A stretch of DNA of 64,000 bases from Thermogemmata fonticola (GTDB lineage Bacteria; Planctomycetota; Planctomycetia; Gemmatales; Gemmataceae), in assembly GCF_013694095.1 (NCBI RefSeq), contig NZ_JACEFB010000003.1:1-64000 (forward strand), in the 5' to 3' direction. Each line of letters opens with the position of its first letter. Within the stretch, counting starts at the first letter, position 1. Below, piece by piece: positions 17,292 through 25,580 of this stretch. Made by a program: the position numbers and the translations under genes. A model generated the notes under the pieces. That model had not been told where the DNA came from. It made no database searches and saw nothing but the letters and a program-made list of their open reading frames with translations.

Positions 17292-18172
17292 TGGGAACGT
17301 CCTCGGCGGCGTCGTTGTTCGAGATAGCGAACCAAGCTCTGCACATAGCGATCCGCCGGACTGAGGGTCAGGACATCAACTCCCGCCTGAGCGGCGAGGC
17401 GTCGCAGCACTTCCCGATGCTGGGTCACCTGGGCTGCAAAGGACCGGCGAACATCAGCGTCAGCCGTATCCACCAGCAGCTGCTCCCCGCCCTCGCTATC
17501 CTCCAATTGCACCAGCCCCCACTGAGGGCACTCCAACTCGTAAGGGTCCGCGAGGCAGATAGCAATCAGATCATGCCGTCGCGCGACCTGGAGGAATGCA
17601 TGTTCGTAGTCTTCGGTGAGGAAGTCGCTCATCAAGATCACGATGGCGCGGCGCCGTTGGGTCCGGAGCACAAATTGAAGCAAAACGGCAAGGTTCGTGC
17701 CTTTCTGGAGCGGTTCGTAAGCCAACACATCCCGCAAGAGTCGTTGCAAGTGCCGCGGGCCTTTCGAGGGAGTCACAAAACGCTCGACCTCCGTCGTCCC
17801 CAACACGGCCCCGACCCGATCATTGTTCACCGCCGCACACAAAGCCAGCAGTGCCGCCACTTCCGCCGCAGCCTGCCGCTTGGTCCGTCCCGTACTGCCA
17901 AATCCCAGACTCGCGGAGACATCGACGACCAACAGCACGGTCGTCTCCCGCTCTTCCGTGAAGCGCTTGATGTAGGGCCGGCCCATCCGAGCGGTCACAT
18001 TCCAGTCGATCGCCCGTACATCATCACCCGGTTGATATTCACGGACTTCCTCGAAGATCAAGCCAGCTCCTTTGAAGGCTGTATGATACGCCCCTCCCAA
18101 CTGGCCCTGAGCCAATCGGCGGGCGTAAAGATGCAGCCGTCGCACCTGTCGCAGCAATTCCGCACTCAGCAC
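17288..18172 (-). CDS. DUF58 (BatA/vWA-related) protein
   Basis: 294 residues, a normal length for DUF58. Signature blocks are GLIFEEVREYQPGDDVRAIDWNV, TARMGRPYIKRFTEERE and VLLVVDVSASLGFG; the last is a von Willebrand A MIDAS-like DxSxS that binds a divalent metal. A second metal-site segment lies in VILMSDFLTEDY. Proteins of this family accompany MoxR AAA ATPases and are thought to help mature membrane or periplasmic complexes. No MoxR gene is present within several kilobases on either side. It is followed at a 4-bp overlap by the BatD-like gene. Confidence 0.9.
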   Translation of the reverse strand: MLSAELLRQVRRLHLYARRLAQGQLGGAYHTAFKGAGLIFEEVREYQPGDDVRAIDWNVTARMGRPYIKRFTEERETTVLLVVDVSASLGFGSTGRTKRQAAAEVAALLALCAAVNNDRVGAVLGTTEVERFVTPSKGPRHLQRLLRDVLAYEPLQKGTNLAVLLQFVLRTQRRRAIVILMSDFLTEDYEHAFLQVARRHDLIAICLADPYELECPQWGLVQLEDSEGGEQLLVDTADADVRRSFAAQVTQHREVLRRLAAQAGVDVLTLSPADRYVQSLVRYLEQRRRRGRSQ

Positions 18173-18472
18173 CTCACCCCCCCTGCTTATCTCCTCTCTC
18201 CAGTGCCTGACCGGACCATCCTCTGGTACCAGGCCGCACGTCCGACCCGACCTCAGCCCTATGGCCCAACCCGTTTGGACCTCAATGCAGGGTCCACATC
18301 CTCCCGTGCATCATCCCTTCCCGGAACTTCATCGAAGCGCAGTTAGCGTAATGCCTCATTCTTCCGCCAGCAGCCTTTTCTCTTCCTATGTTGCATTGTA
18401 CTGCTGGAACCGCTTCGGCTTGACTCCAGAGGAAGCTTGTGCAGGCCCACCTGATGGCCAACTTCATGGGAA
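18173..18472. other. Intergenic region, 300 bp
   Basis: Between glpK and the DUF58 gene, both on the minus strand. No T-run terminator after glpK and no clear promoter for the DUF58 gene can be read. The reading frames here look like shadows. Confidence 0.45.
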
Positions 18473-19993
18473 TCAAGACTCGTCTCCTGCGGAGCGGGCA
18501 AAGGTGAGGACGGCATCCACCGCTCGCCGCCAGACGTGCCGCTTGTGTCGCCGCTGCTGCGGGGTCCATTTTGGCTCGAAGCGGGCCGTGACGTGGAGGT
18601 GCTGCCGCAATGCGGTTTCATCAGTCAAACCCGCACCGACCGCCGCGAGAAAGGCCGCTCCGTGGGCCGTTGCTTCGATCTGAGCCGCCTGCACGACGGG
18701 CCGGCCGAGCAAATCCGCTTGGCGCTGCAAAAACCAGGTGTTCCTTGCCATTCCGCCATCCACACTCAGGGGAGCCAAGGCGGCCTGCGGCGTGCCACTC
18801 CAATCCTTCACAGCGGCTTCCACCAGATCGACCACTTGGAGCGCCACCCCTTCCAAGACAGCACGGGCCAGGTCCGCCGCCGTCGTCGCACGAGTCAGGC
18901 CCAAGATGGCTCCGCGGGCTGCTGGTTCCCAATGCGGTGCTCCCAAGCCGACGAAGCCCGGCACGCAAATCACCGGTTCCTCTTCCCGCGACGCCGCTGC
19001 CAACTGTTCGATCTCCGCGGCCTTGCTGAAGAGGCGCAGGCCATCCCGTAACCATTGGACGGCGGCGCCCGCGATGAATACGGCCCCTTCCAGCGCATAC
19101 TTCGGTGTGGCGTCACACATCGCCGCCACCGTCGTCAACAGTTTGTGATGGGATGTGACGGCCTTCTGGCCCGTGTGGAGCAGGTAAAAGGCCCCGGTAC
19201 CATACGTGCATTTGCTCTCCCCGGCTGTGAAACACCCCTGCCCGTACAAAGCCGCCTGCTGGTCCCCGGCAATGCCGCGAATGGGAATCCCATCCGGCAG
19301 AAAATCCAGGCCACGGGTAACCCCAAAATCCGACACACTGGGCTGCACCTGCGGCAGCAAGGCCGCCGGTATCCCGAAGAAGCGCAACAAATCGTGATCC
19401 CACTGCAAAGCATGGATGTCGAAAAGCAAGGTCCGGGCGGCATTGGTCACATCCGTACCATGAACCTGACCTCCCGTCAGGCGCCATAATAGAAAGGTGT
19501 CGATCGTCCCGGCGGCCAATTGGCTCGATTCCGCCGCTGAGCGGACATAGTCCACGTGGTCGAGCAACCAGCGGATCTTCGTCGCGGAAAAGTATGGATC
19601 GAGAAACAAACCGGTCTTGGCCGTGATGAAGGGCTGGGCACTGGCATGCTGCTGGCAATAGCCGGTCGTCCGCCGGTCCTGCCAAACGATGGCTCGGTGG
19701 ACCACCCGACCTGTAGCCCGCTCCCATACCACCACCGTTTCCCGCTGATTGGTGATACCGATGCCAACGAGTTTTTGCGGCTCCACCCCGGCCTGCCGGA
19801 CCGCCTCCTGCACGGTTTCGGCAACGGTCCGCCATATCTCCTCAGGATCGTGTTCCACCCAACCGTCTTGAGGGAAATACTGCCGGATCTCCTTCTGCGA
19901 CGCCGCTAGAGGCAGCAGGGTCTCCGCGTCGTACACCACGCTGCGAGTACTTGTCGTTCCTTGATCGATCGCCAGGATGCCTCGGCTGACCAT
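18473..19993 (-). CDS. glpK: Glycerol kinase
   Basis: 506 residues. Phosphorylates glycerol to glycerol-3-phosphate with ATP (FGGY family). The N-terminal phosphate-1 motif ILAIDQGTTSTR begins at residue 5, followed by WVEHDPEEIW, GITNQRET, IVWQDRRT, the GTIDTFLLWRLTGG block, IAGDQQAALYGQGCF and the adenosine-binding PLSVDGGMARN. ATG at 19993 has GGAGGG 7 bases upstream and yields the family N-terminus; the frame from 20020 adds nine unlikely residues. No glycerol facilitator or glycerol-3-phosphate dehydrogenase gene is adjacent. A 38-bp tandem duplication sits just upstream. Confidence 0.97.
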   Translation of the reverse strand: MVSRGILAIDQGTTSTRSVVYDAETLLPLAASQKEIRQYFPQDGWVEHDPEEIWRTVAETVQEAVRQAGVEPQKLVGIGITNQRETVVVWERATGRVVHRAIVWQDRRTTGYCQQHASAQPFITAKTGLFLDPYFSATKIRWLLDHVDYVRSAAESSQLAAGTIDTFLLWRLTGGQVHGTDVTNAARTLLFDIHALQWDHDLLRFFGIPAALLPQVQPSVSDFGVTRGLDFLPDGIPIRGIAGDQQAALYGQGCFTAGESKCTYGTGAFYLLHTGQKAVTSHHKLLTTVAAMCDATPKYALEGAVFIAGAAVQWLRDGLRLFSKAAEIEQLAAASREEEPVICVPGFVGLGAPHWEPAARGAILGLTRATTAADLARAVLEGVALQVVDLVEAAVKDWSGTPQAALAPLSVDGGMARNTWFLQRQADLLGRPVVQAAQIEATAHGAAFLAAVGAGLTDETALRQHLHVTARFEPKWTPQQRRHKRHVWRRAVDAVLTFARSAGDES

Positions 19994-20016
19994 GCAAGAC
20001 CCTCCGGCAGACGACA

Positions 20017-20092
20017 GCACTTGCCCTCACACACTCTGACACTCATACCTCATGGCACTTGCCGTCACATACTCTGACACTCATACCTCATG
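20017..20092. repeat. Tandem duplication, 2 x 38 bp, upstream of glpK
   Basis: Two head-to-tail units (20017-20054 and 20055-20092) beginning GCACTTGCC and ending CATACCTCATG differ at only two of 38 positions. They end 24 bases before the glpK start, inside the expected promoter/leader. The high identity implies a recent duplication or selection on a repeated site. Confidence 0.9.
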
Positions 20093-20203
20093 ACTGAAGG
20101 AAGGAAGGGTATCCCCACCACCCTGCCGCTGTTGAAAGACCCAACATACAACAGACTTTAACTCTTCGGTTGGTGCACCGATTCCAGCGAATCAAACAGG
20201 CCT

Positions 20204-20569
20204 ATGGATGAACCGATCCATTTGACGAACACTCGCAAGGGGCAGCAGTCTTCATCGCCGCCTCCCGTGCGCTGGGTCTGCTATGAAATCTGCTACTCCT
20301 TTATGTTGGCCACCGTGGTTTGCCGCTCGCGTCCTGTGGCAACTCATTCCTGGAAACAACGCTTGAGTTACGGAATAGGCTACTCATTGCTAGCGCTCCT
20401 GCTAGGTCCCTGGGGCATACCCTGGGGCATTTTCCACACCCTCCGAATCCTCTGGCTCAACCTCACCGGCGGAATTGACGTCACTCCCCATGTGTCACAA
20501 GCCGACAACACCACCTTCATTGTGAGGGCCAGTGATGGATCATCCCTGCCATCTTCGCGAACTGAGTGA
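20204..20569 (+). CDS. Small membrane protein, function unknown
   Basis: 121 residues with one hydrophobic hairpin region (about 66-90: YSLLALLLGPWGIPWGIFHTL), ending in NLTGGIDVTPHVSQA. The GIPWG...TL..LW.NLTGG.DVT pattern is one I associate with small planctomycete membrane proteins of unknown role. The ribosome site is weak. The last ten codons lie in a 30-bp sequence that is repeated just downstream, so the C-terminus may have been altered by duplication. It faces the RNase HII-like gene convergently. Confidence 0.55.
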   Translation: MDEPIHLTNTRKGQQSSSPPPVRWVCYEICYSFMLATVVCRSRPVATHSWKQRLSYGIGYSLLALLLGPWGIPWGIFHTLRILWLNLTGGIDVTPHVSQADNTTFIVRASDGSSLPSSRTE

Positions 20570-20594
20570 GGGATCGTCCCCGCCGTCTTCGTGA
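20531..20594. repeat. Imperfect 30-bp direct repeat at the end of the small membrane protein gene
   Basis: Units at 20531-20560 and 20565-20594 share 25 of 30 bases (AGTGA.GGATC.TCCC.GCC pattern). The stop codon of the gene lies in the second unit. Confidence 0.75.
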
Positions 20595-20617
20595 GGGAGG
20601 AGAAGACTGTTTCCGAG

Positions 20618-21544
20618 CTAGCGGCGCCGCCAGACTTCGTCCGGATGCACGCCCACCTCTGACAACAACGGAGCAATCCGCGCATACCACTGCCGGGCAT
20701 GCGGGAGATAACCCCCGGTTGTATCGAGATTGGGAATGTGCCGCTGCCAGAAGCGCTGGAACTGACCCATCCAGATTTCTCGCACATACTTGGCCAGCAT
20801 GGAAGCTAGAGCCACAACCAGACTGCTCGCCTCAGCACGGGGCGAAAATTGTACGGAAATTGCTCGCGTTCCACCGTCAATCCGATAGCGGCTTTCGAGG
20901 GGCTTTTCGCGCAGTGGAGTCACCCATCGCCCCGTAAAACACTCTTGCAACATCGGCCAGTAGAAATGCCGCCCGCCTAACTTATCGCTATAGATGACAA
21001 GATCCTGTCCATCTTCGGGAATCAGCGGCGGAGATGAAGAAGTCTCCAGCTCTCGGATCAATTCGATCCAGCCTTGACCGAGCACTTCCGCTTTGTTTCC
21101 CGTTTGATCACACAAGCGATTGAAGGCTGCCGGTGTCAGAAGACGAATCCGTGCACGGGCCGGAAAGGGCCAACATAAGGGCGATTCCCAGGACCTCTTG
21201 GGAATTACCTCCGCCCCATCAAACCAGCGTTCCCGCTGCCAATCCTGCCGACTGCTCTCCATAACATATGATTTTATCCATGTATCTAAAGTTTGATGCC
21301 CCATATGGAGCGATCTGACGATTCCACTTTCCAGACCATCGAGGCCATAACGACTATAGACCGCCTTGGAATCAGTAATGAGCACCCGCTCATCCGGGCT
21401 TTCGCGGGCCTGCCGAATCATGGAACGCAGGGCATTCCAGCCCGTCGTGTCCTCCGGCGGCAGCCATAAAACCACTACCGCCTGTACCAGAGGACCCAAA
21501 ACTGGACCATACCCGGCTTCATCAATTCCTACAACCCAAGGCAT
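20618..21544 (-). CDS. Divergent RNase HII-like (RNase H fold) protein
   Basis: 308 residues, longer than the usual ~200-residue RNase HII. The N-terminus VVGIDEAGYGPVLGPLVQA (residues 4-22) matches the catalytic GIDEAGRGPLAGPVVAA of RNase HII with Asp8 and Glu9; ITDSKAVY supplies Asp58 at the DDSKKL position; and SSLVVALASMLAKYVRE near residue 255 resembles the AAASIVAKVTRD helix. A further Asp lies in VIYSDKLGG. A roughly 100-residue insertion separates these blocks and the usual Arg of GRGP is Tyr. ATG at 21544 follows TCTGGAG. It may be a specialised nuclease, not the housekeeping rnhB; I infer this only from divergence. Confidence 0.7.
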   Translation of the reverse strand: MPWVVGIDEAGYGPVLGPLVQAVVVLWLPPEDTTGWNALRSMIRQARESPDERVLITDSKAVYSRYGLDGLESGIVRSLHMGHQTLDTWIKSYVMESSRQDWQRERWFDGAEVIPKRSWESPLCWPFPARARIRLLTPAAFNRLCDQTGNKAEVLGQGWIELIRELETSSSPPLIPEDGQDLVIYSDKLGGRHFYWPMLQECFTGRWVTPLREKPLESRYRIDGGTRAISVQFSPRAEASSLVVALASMLAKYVREIWMGQFQRFWQRHIPNLDTTGGYLPHARQWYARIAPLLSEVGVHPDEVWRRR

Positions 21545-21655
21545 AGGTTTCTCCAGATATACGAATCGTGGCACCAAAAGCGCATTGATTCATCCTCATA
21601 CCCCACTGGCAACGTTCGGGCGTTGCTGACTCGCAGAGGAATGGCGGCACTGCAT

Positions 21656-21678
21656 CAAGCGATCTGCTCGATCGCTTG
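21656..21678. repeat. 9-bp perfect inverted repeat
   Basis: CAAGCGATC (21656-21664) and GATCGCTTG (21670-21678) separated by TGCTC. No T-run on either side, so not an intrinsic terminator; it could be an operator or an RNA hairpin. Confidence 0.7.
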
Positions 21679-21848
21679 CGCTGGCGGGCGTCCCGATCTC
21701 GCCTTCATCTCTCGCCAGCGACCCAGCGGTGTGGTACAATTCCACTGAGGTGTTGTGGCGCATTGGGATTACCGCCAGACCAACTAATGATCGCATCCCC
21801 TACATGTATTCCGTGTATTGAATGCAAAGAATCGTAGTAAGGCCAAGT

Positions 21849-21865
21849 ATATCCTATTAGGATAT
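21849..21865. promoter_or_regulatory. 17-bp palindrome before the HIT gene, candidate operator
   Basis: ATATCCTA-T-TAGGATAT is a perfect palindrome around one central base, 31 bases before the HIT gene start. Its size and position suit a dimeric repressor; no such regulator is encoded next to it. Confidence 0.5.
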
Positions 21866-21896
21866 CTATTTGAGTATTTCTAAGAGGTCTACATTC

Positions 21897-22241
21897 ATGA
21901 TGGCAGATAATATCTTCATGAAAATCATTCAGCGTACAATTCCAGCGAAGATCATTCACGAAGATGAGTGGAGTCTGGCATTTCATGACATTAATCCTCA
22001 AGCACCGGTACATGTTCTGATCATTCCGAAGAAGGAAATTCGCACGTTGGATGACACGACGGAAGAAGATCAATCCCTGTTGGGCCATCTGCTCCTGGTC
22101 GCCCGGAAGCTGGCCCGGCAGCTTCAATTGGATCAGGGATACCGGCTGGTGATCAACTGCCGGGAGCAGGGAGGTCAAACCGTGCCGCATTTGCATGTCC
22201 ACTTGTTGGGGGGCCGCTCGATGACTTGGCCGCCCGGTTGA
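21897..22241 (+). CDS. HIT (histidine triad) nucleotide-binding protein, HINT-like
   Basis: 114 residues. Nucleoside phosphoramidase/hydrolase family. The histidine triad PHLHVHLLGG near the C-terminus contains the nucleophilic His. The conserved front part (DNIFMKIIQRTIPAKIIHEDEW, AFHDINPQAPVHVLIIPK) is typical of HINT. The first of two adjacent ATG codons (21897) follows AAGAGGT at a good distance; ten further upstream residues of the open frame are not conserved. Followed on the same strand, 55 bp later, by yggS. Confidence 0.95.
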   Translation: MMADNIFMKIIQRTIPAKIIHEDEWSLAFHDINPQAPVHVLIIPKKEIRTLDDTTEEDQSLLGHLLLVARKLARQLQLDQGYRLVINCREQGGQTVPHLHVHLLGGRSMTWPPG

Positions 22242-22296
22242 AGCTGCGCGGCCATTTTGACATCGGGGGTCATTTCCGGGGGACAGTCGGACGCAC

Positions 22297-23007
22297 ATGC
22301 CAAGACCTGTGCGGGACCTTTTGCAGCAGCGCCTGACGGAGGTACGCGGGCGCATCGAGGCAGCCGCCCGGCGCAGCGGACGAGCCGGGGGAGAAATCAC
22401 GATTGTCGCTGTCACTAAGTCGGTAACTGCCGCTACCGCCGCCTGCTTGCCGGAGCTGGGCCTTTTCGATCTCGGCGAGAACCGGCCGCAGGAACTCTGG
22501 AAAAAGGCCGCGGCTATTCCCCAGGCTCGTTGGCATCTCATCGGCCATCTCCAGCGGAATAAGATCGAACGGACAGTTCCTCGTGTCGCACTCATTCATT
22601 CTGTGGACTCCTTGCGTTTACTCGTCGCCCTCGATGAGTTTGGCCGGCGGACGCAGCCGGTACCTATCTTGTTGCAGTTCAATTGCAGCCGGGAAAGCAG
22701 CAAACAAGGCTTTCCGCCGGAGGAAGCGGACATCCTGGCCGAACAATTGCCCCACTATCCCGGCTTGAACATTCTCGGTCTGATGACCATGGCCGCCTGG
22801 CAGAGCAATCCCCAGGACACTCGTCCAGTCTTTGCGGAGCTGCGCCAGCTTCGAGAGCGCCTGCGCCAGCGGACGGGTTTGTCTTTGCCCCATCTCTCGA
22901 TGGGAATGAGTCACGACTTTGAAGTCGCCGTCGAAGAGGGAGCCACGATGGTCCGATTGGGGAGCGTCCTGTTTGCGGGATTGGAGGCTACTTCCGCGGA
23001 GTCATAG
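22297..23007 (+). CDS. yggS: YggS/PROSC family pyridoxal phosphate-binding protein
   Basis: 236 residues, the normal length. PLP homeostasis protein with an alanine-racemase-like TIM barrel. The PLP Lys is in IVAVTKSV (about residue 41). Other family blocks are [48 protein letters not shown] and the phosphate-binding [28 protein letters not shown]-like tail (here VLFAG). No true catalytic activity is known for the family. Its stop overlaps that of the convergent rpe gene by 20 bp. Confidence 0.95.
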   Translation: [236 protein letters not shown]

Positions 23008-23692
23008 CTTGGCGAGCATACTCAGCCAGTCGCTGGACGGCAGCGGCGGGGCCTTGGGGATCGGAGAAAATGGCCGTTCCTGCGACGAAGACATTGGCAC
23101 CAGCCCGTGCAGCTTCCACGATCGTCTGCGCATCGATGCCGCCGTCCACCTCCAATTCACACTCGGCCTCCTCAGCAGCAATCCACCGCCGCAACTCGGC
23201 AATCCGGCGGGTACTTTCCGGTATGTAAGACTGTCCTCCGAAGCCGGGGAAGACCGTCATGCATAAGGCCACGTCGATATCCCGCAGGTACGGCCGGAGC
23301 CGCTCCACGGGCATATCCGGATTGATGGCCAGACCACAGCGTTTCCCCAACCCCCGGCGGATATGTTCCAGCATCGAGCGCGGATCGGGCAGAACTTCCA
23401 AATGCACAATGAGCGTATCAGCTCCCGCCGCGACGAAGCCATCGAGGAAGCGCCCCGGTTCCTCCACCATCAGATGCACTTCCAGAGGAAGTCGAGTCAC
23501 CGGGCGCAAACTCCGCACCACCACCGCCCCCATGCTCAGGTTTGGCACAAAGTGGCCATCCATCACATCGACATGAATCCGATCAGCACCCGCCGCTTCG
23601 ACCTCACGCACCTGGTCCCCCAAGCGTGCGAAATCCGCGGACAGGATCGACGGTGCGATCTTCACGCCTAGCTTGGTCTGATCTCCACTCAT
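22988..23692 (-). CDS. rpe: Ribulose-phosphate 3-epimerase
   Basis: 234 residues. Interconverts ribulose-5-phosphate and xylulose-5-phosphate in the pentose phosphate pathway. TIM barrel with KIAPSILSADFARLG at the N-terminus, the metal-binding HVDVMDGHFVPN and LEVHLMVE, MTVFPGFGGQSY and the catalytic Asp in ECELEVDGGID. ATG at 23692 is preceded by GGAGGAG and gives the family length; the open frame continues upstream for 200 more codons without any conserved sequence. Confidence 0.96.
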   Translation of the reverse strand: MSGDQTKLGVKIAPSILSADFARLGDQVREVEAAGADRIHVDVMDGHFVPNLSMGAVVVRSLRPVTRLPLEVHLMVEEPGRFLDGFVAAGADTLIVHLEVLPDPRSMLEHIRRGLGKRCGLAINPDMPVERLRPYLRDIDVALCMTVFPGFGGQSYIPESTRRIAELRRWIAAEEAECELEVDGGIDAQTIVEAARAGANVFVAGTAIFSDPQGPAAAVQRLAEYARQAMTPRK

Positions 23693-23860
23693 GCCTCCTC
23701 CTGCCCATCGGCCTATCCGTAGTGACACCTGGCCGGCAGTATGGCCATCAGCCGCCTGGCGCACCGCAGGTTCCGCAGACACTGGCCGCGGGGTCTCCAT
23801 ACCTATTACTACGAACTTGCTTGTGCAGCGGTGGACCTGCTGGCCCGAAGGAAAATCCCC

Positions 23861-24229
23861 ATGGCTTACAACTTCCCGATTGCGCGGCGTGTCATCCGCT
23901 GGAGCCGCTCGGCGGCGCGCCAGTGGCGGTTGCGGCATCAGCATCCGGTCAACTTCGCCCTGCACCTGGTGGGCATCCCCTTGGCCCTGGCGGGACTGGT
24001 GTCGCTGGCGTTCCTCGCGTGGCCTTATGCCCTGTCGGCTTTCTGCGGCGGCTATCTGCTGCAATGGATCGGCCACCGGATCGAGGGGAACGATGTCGGG
24101 GAACTGATTCCGCTCAAGCGCTGGCTTGGCCTGCCGGTAGTCGCCATCGCGCCCCAGTATCTGCCAGTGGCAAATGATTCGCACCCCCAACACCAGCAGA
24201 ACCCCGTCCAGCCAACCGAACACTCCTAA
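23861..24229 (+). CDS. Mpo1-like (DUF962) membrane protein
   Basis: 122 residues. Resembles the Mpo1/YGL010w (DUF962) family, whose yeast member is a fatty-acid alpha-dioxygenase. Visible family features are HQHPVNFALHLVGIPLALAG (conserved HP.N...H), a hydrophobic hairpin, and LLQWIGHRIEGN (conserved GH..EGN), with the His residues likely binding iron. ATG at 23861 has AAGGA 8 bases upstream; a frame from 23741 lacks a ribosome site. The C-terminal 25 residues are polar and may be disordered. Confidence 0.75.
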   Translation: MAYNFPIARRVIRWSRSAARQWRLRHQHPVNFALHLVGIPLALAGLVSLAFLAWPYALSAFCGGYLLQWIGHRIEGNDVGELIPLKRWLGLPVVAIAPQYLPVANDSHPQHQQNPVQPTEHS

Positions 24230-24389
24230 CGCGGTCATCTGGCTGCAAGACACCTTGGGTCGACGCCTGGCGTTGAAAACATCGTCAATCATGGATTGAT
24301 CCCTCCCTCAGCACGATCGATTCCCGTGAATAGGCACCCCTCCTCCTCTCTGCCGATACCAAAGTCACGTAGAAACGACACGGAACTCC

Positions 24390-25580
24390 CTAGCGAGTCG
24401 GATGCGTGACAATCGATCTCGTCCCCTCGTGCCACTGAGGCGGATCTCGCAGTTTCGCGGGGGCGGCGGAGGGATGAGACCCCAGCACCCGATGGCGGAA
24501 CCTCAGGAGGGAAAAGGCGGAATGGCGAAAGTCATAGGCAACAGAGGCGGCGGGATGATCCGGATCGGTGAAGCCGATGAAGCGGGCGAAGGCCCAGGAG
24601 TCCCCTTGGCGGAGCATGCGATCGAGGACAGGAGCATCCACCCAGAAGCCGGCGGGGGGAGCATGGGGCGGCACGCGCGGGCCGGAGTGGGCTTGATCTC
24701 CCCAGGAATTGAGGAGGAATCCGCCAGGGCGTGGGTGGCCTCGGTAGCCAATCAGGGCCATGGCGTGATACCAAATGCCCCGCGGAGCACAGAAGCCGTC
24801 CCGGTCCCGTTCCATGCGGAACCCTTGATCGCTGCACACCAGGACCGGATAGCCCCGGCGGAGCGCGGCACGCGCTTCGTCCCAACTTTGGACCCGCATC
24901 ACCTCCAGGACCGGATGGCGGCGTGCCAGCGCAGCTAGTTCTGGGGGAACGCCCCGCCGTCCAAATTCGCGGCACAATTTCTCATCATACTGACGTAAAT
25001 CATACCGTTGATATACACCACGTGGTACAACTCCATAGTCTTTGACCCATTTGGCTGCCCATGCTCCAATGGAACCATCGCCCCGAATGCGGCCGCCGCC
25101 GATCTGAACACGAGAGCCGCCATAGATGACCTCGCTAGCGACATCCCGATAGCGGGCTTTCTCCCCGGCGGCAATCTGAACGCATTGGAGATGTTCCAGA
25201 GCTGAAGCCGTGGCGACTGCCACACAACTGCCGACAGCTCCTTGATCGCGTCCGGGCAGAATCTCGCCCGTCACCTGCCGGACGGTTTCCCAGAGATAGA
25301 CCGGCTCGTCCGCCTCCGCACACGGTTCTTCACCCTCCGCCGGTGCGGCCCGGAACTCGCGAATATCCAGGTCTTTGAGGCATTCGCGCACTGCTTGCGG
25401 ATCAGGGATCCAACCGCAGTATCGCGGCGGCGGTTCCGGTTCATCCGCCTTTGGAGACGACGGCGGCAGCTCTCCGTCCGGCTGGGGTACCGCCCCCTGC
25501 CAAAACAGAATCCACCCTCCGCAAACTAGCACCACCCCCATGATCACCAGCACACGCCGCGAACTCGCTAAGGTCCCCAT
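24390..25580 (-). CDS. Papain-family (C1) cysteine protease-like protein, membrane-anchored
   Basis: 396 residues. One N-terminal hydrophobic segment (about 10-29) acts as signal or anchor, followed by a Pro/Glu-rich linker. The peptidase core has the active Cys in DQGAVGSCVAVATASALEHL (about 118), His in WYHAMALIGYRG (about 271) and Asn in FLLNSWGD (about 291), matching C1A catalytic spacing. The Gln of the oxyanion hole is in DQGAVGSC. No inhibitory propeptide is evident. The start at 25580 has GGAGGGTGAGCC before it. The substrate is unknown; the topology suggests a periplasmic or surface site. Confidence 0.85.
   Translation of the reverse strand: MGTLASSRRVLVIMGVVLVCGGWILFWQGAVPQPDGELPPSSPKADEPEPPPRYCGWIPDPQAVRECLKDLDIREFRAAPAEGEEPCAEADEPVYLWETVRQVTGEILPGRDQGAVGSCVAVATASALEHLQCVQIAAGEKARYRDVASEVIYGGSRVQIGGGRIRGDGSIGAWAAKWVKDYGVVPRGVYQRYDLRQYDEKLCREFGRRGVPPELAALARRHPVLEVMRVQSWDEARAALRRGYPVLVCSDQGFRMERDRDGFCAPRGIWYHAMALIGYRGHPRPGGFLLNSWGDQAHSGPRVPPHAPPAGFWVDAPVLDRMLRQGDSWAFARFIGFTDPDHPAASVAYDFRHSAFSLLRFRHRVLGSHPSAAPAKLRDPPQWHEGTRSIVTHPTR

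Larger units (their letters stand above)
21545..21896. other. Divergent intergenic region, 352 bp, with two palindromes
   Basis: Between the RNase HII-like gene (minus) and the HIT gene (plus). It carries a 9-bp stem-loop at 21656-21678 and a 17-bp palindrome at 21849-21865. No confident promoter hexamers. Confidence 0.6.

Noticed and set aside
23693-24292. 200-codon N-terminal extension of ribulose-phosphate epimerase
   Set aside because: The conserved epimerase starts right after a strong ribosome site at 23692; the extension is antisense to the Mpo1-like gene and has no family resemblance.
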